Shown: piece by piece, positions 6,651 to 10,116 of the stretch
Numbering within the stretch: the first letter of the stretch is position 1
How the letters are laid out: every line of letters begins with the position of its first letter
Assembly: GCA_017630995.1 (NCBI GenBank)
Contig: JAGBUD010000109.1
Span: forward strand, 1 to 10,116
Length of the DNA stretch: 10,116 nucleotides
Reading direction: 5' to 3'
Source of the DNA: Clostridia bacterium
GTDB taxonomy: Bacteria; Bacillota_A; Clostridia; Oscillospirales; CAG-272
Notes under the pieces: model-generated
Told to the model about the DNA's origin: nothing
What the model saw: the letters and a program-made list of their open reading frames with translations, nothing else
The model's database searches: none
Translations under genes and position numbers: made by a program

Positions 6651-6656
6651 GGAGGG
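6651..6656 (+). promoter_or_regulatory. Ribosome binding site supporting the TTG start of gntR
   Basis: GGAGGG lies 8 nt before the TTG at 6665-6667. An in-frame upstream start at 6599 would lie inside the -35 hexamer and so could not be on the transcript. Confidence 0.85.
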
Positions 6657-6664
6657 TGCTTTTT

Positions 6665-7030
6665 TTGAATTGGAAATTTAATCAAACGGAGCCTGTATTC
6701 TTGCAAATATCAAACAGAATAAAGCGCGAAATTCTAAAGGGAAATTATGCGGCGGGCGAGCAGCTTCCCTCTGTGCGCCAGCTCGCGTTCGATGCTTCTG
6801 TTAATCCGAACACGGTGCAGCGCGCGCTTTCATTGCTTGAGGACGACGGGCTGATTTATTCGAAAAACACAGTCGGCATATTCGTCACAGAGGATACCGA
6901 GCTTATCGCAAAAATGCGCGAGCAGCAAAGGGCAAAAACAATAAAATGGTTCGTCGAAATGGCAGACAGTGAGGGAATTACAATCGACGAGCTGATAGAA
7001 TATTTAAGGAGGAAAAAAGATGGAGAATAA
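6665..7030 (+). CDS. GntR family transcriptional regulator, YtrA type
   Basis: A 121-residue repressor starting at TTG (read as Met). The N-terminal winged helix-turn-helix covers about residues 3-75: FNQTEPVFLQISNRIKREIL, then GNYAAGEQLPSVRQLAFDAS and VNPNTVQRALSLLEDDGLIY, the classic GntR DNA-binding signature. Instead of a large effector domain there is only a short helical tail (about residues 80-121, ELIAKMREQQRAKTIKWFVE), the size and layout of the YtrA subfamily, whose genes sit in front of ABC transporter genes. It overlaps the ATPase gene by 11 bp. It most likely represses its own operon by binding the inverted repeat at the -10, released by an unknown signal, often cell-envelope antibiotics in characterised relatives. 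The start is set by the GGAGGG site. Confidence 0.94.
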   Translation: MNWKFNQTEPVFLQISNRIKREILKGNYAAGEQLPSVRQLAFDASVNPNTVQRALSLLEDDGLIYSKNTVGIFVTEDTELIAKMREQQRAKTIKWFVEMADSEGITIDELIEYLRRKKDGE

Positions 7031-7739
7031 TGACGTTCGCACTCCCGTGTTAAAATGCAAGGGGCTTTCAAAAAAGTATAAGGGCGGCGCGCAGGTTTTC
7101 AAAAACTTTGATTTTTTGGTCAACGGTGGAAGAATTTACGGTCTTCTCGGGCCTAACGGCTGCGGCAAGTCGACCTTGATAAAGCTTGTTTGCGGTCTTC
7201 TCGTTCCCGATGAGGGCGAAATCGAGATTGCGGGTCAGCCGAGGAGCGAAAGGACTAATTCGCTCGTTTCATATCTCCCAGAGCGCACCTATTTCGATTC
7301 GAATATGAAGGTTTCGGAGCTGATAGCCTATTTTCTTGACTTTTATTCTGATTTTGATTCGGAAATAGCGCACCGTATGCTCTCCGACCTCGGAATATGT
7401 GAGTCGCAGAAGCTCTCCGAGCTATCCAAGGGAATGAAAGAGAAGGTTCAGCTCGTTATGGTTATGTCAAGGCGCGCAAAGCTCTATCTTCTCGACGAGC
7501 CGATTGCGGGTGTTGATCCCGCGGCGAGAGATTATATTTTGCGCACGATAATCTCCGCCTATAATCCCGAGGCGGCAGTTATAATCACAACTCACCTCAT
7601 ATACGATATAGAGCCCGTGCTTGACGAGTTTATATTCCTCGGTCGCGGCGGAAGCATAAAGCTTTGCGGCAACTGTGACGAGGTAAGAGAGCGCGAGGGT
7701 AAATCGCTAAATCAGCTCTTCTTGGAGGTGTTCAAATGA
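7020..7739 (+). CDS. ABC transporter ATP-binding protein
   Basis: A 239-residue nucleotide-binding subunit. Walker A is GPNGCGKST (residues 44-52), the Q-loop region is SYLPERTYFD (84-93), the signature is LSKGMKEKVQ (135-144), Walker B is LYLLDEP (155-161) with Glu160 as catalytic base, the D-loop is AGVDP (163-167) and the H-loop histidine is His192 (ITTHL). All catalytic elements are present. Glu in place of Gln in the Q-loop and LSKGM for LSGGQ are, as I recall, usual in the YtrB/CcmA-like branch that partners ABC-2 permeases. The start has a strong AAGGAGG 7 nt upstream, and the gene overlaps the regulator by 11 bp and the permease by 4 bp (ATGA), so the three products are made in concert. 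It powers the membrane partner encoded next, probably for export or for antibiotic/envelope-stress protection. Confidence 0.96.
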   Translation: MENNDVRTPVLKCKGLSKKYKGGAQVFKNFDFLVNGGRIYGLLGPNGCGKSTLIKLVCGLLVPDEGEIEIAGQPRSERTNSLVSYLPERTYFDSNMKVSELIAYFLDFYSDFDSEIAHRMLSDLGICESQKLSELSKGMKEKVQLVMVMSRRAKLYLLDEPIAGVDPAARDYILRTIISAYNPEAAVIITTHLIYDIEPVLDEFIFLGRGGSIKLCGNCDEVREREGKSLNQLFLEVFK

Positions 7740-8626
7740 TTAAAAAGCTTTTGAAATATGACTTTGGCAGCATAAAGCGCATTTGGTGGCTCGTTGCCAT
7801 CGCGGTGCCCGCAGTGACGTTTTTTGGCGCGATTGCGCTTCGAGTTTTCACCGAGATAACGGATTTTCTTGAGAAAAACCAGGCGGTTGAGAACGAGGGA
7901 GTGTATTTGTTATTTGCGGTGTTTGCCATGCTTCTCTTTTTGGGAAGCTTTCTTATCGTTTCCTCGTCGCTTATCGTAACAACCATTCTTGTTCACGTTA
8001 GATTCTTCAAAAATCTTTACACGGATCAGGGGTATTTGACCTTTACGCTTCCCGTGAAGAGAAGCGAGCTGTTGCTTTCCAAAACGATTAATTCGTTCTT
8101 TTGGGAAACTCTGCACTTCATTCTGGTGGCGGTAAGCTCAATCCTTTATTTCGTGATAGCGCCCCCAACGGGCGGAGACGGACTTTTAAATCTTGGGGTA
8201 TACCGCGAGCCGCTTGGTTATATTTGGGAGGCTCTCACCACGGACGGAGGATTCTTCTGGGCGGCGGCGTATATCATTGTGTTAGTCTTGCTTTTTGCTT
8301 GTATCGAGTTCTTTTCTGTTTCGCTGGCGGAATTTTGCATAACCGTCGGTGCGGTTATCGTCAATAAGTGCAAGCTTCTCGTCGGTGTCGGAATTTATTA
8401 CGCTATTTCAACGGCGATTTCGGTTGTGGCTCAGATTATCGGAACCGTTATTCCGATTTTTATGCTTCCAACCTACGTTGAATATATGCTTGATTCGGGA
8501 GTTGTTGACGGAAATATCAACATTTTATCCTTGCTCGTTATAACGGCGGCTGCAACGGCGATAGTCGCTATGTCGCTCTATTTTGCAACGCTCAATATGA
8601 TGGAGCGAAAGCTCAATTTGCCATAG
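7736..8626 (+). CDS. ABC-2 type transporter permease
   Basis: A 296-residue membrane protein with six predicted helices (about residues 17-37, 57-87, 120-142, 173-200, 213-243 and 264-287). The loop after helix 2 reads FKNLYTDQGYLTFTLPVKRS (residues 91-110) followed by ELLLSKTI; this QGYLTFTLPV-x-R-x(2)-LL-x-SK pattern recurs in Clostridia ABC-2 permeases paired with YtrA-type regulators (family recollection). Its ATG overlaps the ATPase stop as ATGA, with GGAGG 7-8 nt before it, so ATPase and permease are the two halves of one exporter, probably working as dimers of each. No periplasmic-type binding protein is encoded, which argues for export or envelope defence rather than uptake. Confidence 0.92.
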   Translation: MIKKLLKYDFGSIKRIWWLVAIAVPAVTFFGAIALRVFTEITDFLEKNQAVENEGVYLLFAVFAMLLFLGSFLIVSSSLIVTTILVHVRFFKNLYTDQGYLTFTLPVKRSELLLSKTINSFFWETLHFILVAVSSILYFVIAPPTGGDGLLNLGVYREPLGYIWEALTTDGGFFWAAAYIIVLVLLFACIEFFSVSLAEFCITVGAVIVNKCKLLVGVGIYYAISTAISVVAQIIGTVIPIFMLPTYVEYMLDSGVVDGNINILSLLVITAAATAIVAMSLYFATLNMMERKLNLP

Positions 8627-8636
8627 GAGGTGCGAT

Positions 8637-9662
8637 ATGAAAAAGTTAAGAATAAACGTCAAAAAGCTTATATCCGCTTTGCTTCTCGTATTCGTTTTCG
8701 CAAGCGCACTTTCGGTTTTTGCATTCGCTGACGGCGATGATGATTTGTATCTGCGCCAGTGGGCGCTCTCGGAGGATTTGGAAACTCTTTATTCGGGAAT
8801 CGGCTCCTTGAAGAGCGGCGCGTACAAGAGAATAACGCTTCCTTACGGATTTTACACGGATTTCAGAAGTGTCCACTGCTTTGAAAACACGGTTGAGCTT
8901 CCAAACGAGGAGCGGGAGGCATACGTTTACGGTGCCGGTATAGGAAAGGATATCTACCGCGTATTCACGTCGCAGGAAACGCTTATTTATGCAAGTGACG
9001 ACGAAATACTTGCTATCACGGATTTTATTGAAGGAAGATACGGAAAAATAAGAATAAGGATGGAGGAAATGAGCTATGAGAGCGTAGCCGAGGAAAAGCT
9101 GTTCAGCTTTGTATTAAGCGAAAACGAGCGTCAGAATTACGACGTAACGACGCTTTCCTCACTTGAAAAGTATTGCGTTACCGCACACGACGCGAGCGAT
9201 TCCTTTGCAACGGAAATCGGTATGATTTTCGTTTTTGCGGACGGCAGCGTTCATTATCTCAATTATTCTCACCTTGATAACTCTAACTTCACGGCAGAGG
9301 GCACGCTTTCTTACCGCTCGGGCAGTGTTCCTCTTCAAAGACTTCGGGGCGAAGCATTGAGTGCATACGAAATAACGAAGGAGAATCTTTCTTACCGTCA
9401 GTATTACACAACCTATGAGGTAGAGCCCAGTTATGAGGTTGGAAGTATATTAGACGGTATCGGCGGAACGGTCGGAATGATATGCTTTTGGGTTGGAGTT
9501 GCAATCCTCGGCTTTGCCGTTCCCGCGGCGGTTGTGGTTTTAGGTTTCCTTATTCCTCGCAGCAAAAAGCATAAGGGAGAGCGCCGCTGGTATGCATTTG
9601 CCGTTGCGGGCGGTGTGTGGATTTTGTTTGCGGGAATATTCATATTGACGCTCTTGATTTAA
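8637..9662 (+). CDS. Secreted-then-anchored membrane protein of unknown function, accessory to the ABC operon
   Basis: A 341-residue protein that I do not recognise. It has an N-terminal signal peptide (KKLRINVKK followed by a hydrophobic run, likely cut after AFA at about residue 31). An acidic, Tyr-rich exterior domain of roughly 245 residues follows. At the C-terminus, helix 1 (about 278-307) and helix 2 (about 318-341) are joined by a very basic loop, RSKKHKGERR (308-317). The basic loop is probably cytoplasmic, so the large domain faces outside. Alternating segments such as VTAHDASDSFATEIGMIFVF and ADGSVHYLNYSHLD suggest a beta-rich fold. There are no obvious catalytic, sortase or lipobox motifs. 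The stop of the permease gene is part of the ribosome site (TAGGAGGTG), 10 bp separate the genes, and no promoter intervenes, so it belongs to the operon. It may sense or handle the transporter's substrate; this is inference. Confidence 0.85.
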   Translation: MKKLRINVKKLISALLLVFVFASALSVFAFADGDDDLYLRQWALSEDLETLYSGIGSLKSGAYKRITLPYGFYTDFRSVHCFENTVELPNEEREAYVYGAGIGKDIYRVFTSQETLIYASDDEILAITDFIEGRYGKIRIRMEEMSYESVAEEKLFSFVLSENERQNYDVTTLSSLEKYCVTAHDASDSFATEIGMIFVFADGSVHYLNYSHLDNSNFTAEGTLSYRSGSVPLQRLRGEALSAYEITKENLSYRQYYTTYEVEPSYEVGSILDGIGGTVGMICFWVGVAILGFAVPAAVVVLGFLIPRSKKHKGERRWYAFAVAGGVWILFAGIFILTLLI

Positions 9663-9669
9663 TTTGCAG

Positions 9670-9689
9670 ATAAAATTATATAATTTTAT
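9670..9689. repeat. 20-bp AT-only palindrome downstream of the ABC operon
   Basis: ATAAAATTAT is followed directly by its exact reverse complement. It lies 8 bp after the stop at 9662 and just before the next promoter. It has no GC pairs, so it would be a poor terminator; a protein-binding site is equally possible. No GC-rich terminator is seen between the operon and the next gene. Confidence 0.4.
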
Positions 9690-9699
9690 GCGTGAGGTA

Positions 9700-9728
9700 T
9701 TTACTTTTTCGAAAAAATGTGTTATAAT
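9700..9728 (+). promoter_or_regulatory. Extended -10 promoter of the pyruvate:ferredoxin oxidoreductase gene
   Basis: TTTACT (9700-9705) and TATAAT (9723-9728) are 17 nt apart, and TG at 9720-9721 gives a full TGnTATAAT extended -10. A 12-bp palindrome TTTTTCGAAAAA (9705-9716) sits inside the spacer and could be an operator. The leader is about 55 nt, AT-rich, and ends in GGAGG 8-9 nt before the ATG. Confidence 0.8.
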
Positions 9729-9733
9729 ACTGA

Positions 9734-10116
<383 letters not shown>

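Noticed and set aside
7269..7452. Apparent loss of the Q-loop glutamine and of the LSGGQ signature in the ABC ATPase
   Set aside because: YLPE and LSKGM are, as I recall, normal variants in ATPases paired with ABC-2 permeases; Walker A, Walker B, D-loop and H-loop are intact.

Overview
The window looks like chromosome of an anaerobic, moderate-GC Firmicute, most likely a member of Clostridia. The signs are strong AGGAGG-type ribosome binding sites, SigA-like TTGACA/TATAAT promoters, short overlapping genes, a YtrA-type GntR/ABC operon and a pyruvate:ferredoxin oxidoreductase gene. This is judged from sequence features alone; the species cannot be named.

Left half (1-5040, minus strand): an operon of at least four consecutive MATE-family multidrug/toxin exporters, read right to left. 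A clear promoter (TTGACT-17-TATAAT, 4997-5025) lies before the first gene (3547-4938). The next genes are at 2074-3510, 662-2077 and 1-672 (cut by the window edge). The last three genes are tightly coupled: a 36-bp gap, then a 4-bp ATGA overlap, then an 11-bp overlap. All four are divergent paralogs with the same N-terminal FT-GP-F and (Y)-AD--VVG motifs. An inverted repeat covers the -35 element and is a candidate operator.

Middle (4939-6530): a 290-bp divergent intergenic region rich in AT palindromes holds the MATE promoter and an opposing promoter. The opposing promoter serves an 80-residue hypothetical protein (5229-5471). A terminator- or attenuator-like hairpin (5476-5510) separates that gene from an EamA/DMT-family 10-helix transporter (5540-6493), which ends in a textbook intrinsic terminator (6499-6530).

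Right half (6531-9662, plus strand): a YtrA-type GntR repressor that starts at TTG (6665-7030), an ABC ATPase (7020-7739), an ABC-2 type permease (7736-8626) and an unrecognised membrane-anchored extracytoplasmic protein (8637-9662). These form one tightly packed operon. The gntR promoter carries TTGTAT/ATACAA half-sites in two inverted pairs, one overlapping the -10, which suggests autoregulation. Such operons usually respond to envelope stress or cell-wall-active compounds. The fourth protein, with a signal peptide, a roughly 245-residue exterior domain and two C-terminal helices, is the least explained gene here.

Far right (9663-10116): an extended -10 promoter and the first 108 codons of pyruvate:ferredoxin oxidoreductase, whose codon use is visibly that of a highly expressed gene.

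No tRNA, rRNA, CRISPR array, transposase or phage gene was seen. The window is mainly a transport/efflux neighbourhood beside a core fermentation gene. The best candidates for something new are the MATE tandem array and the accessory protein of the GntR-ABC operon.
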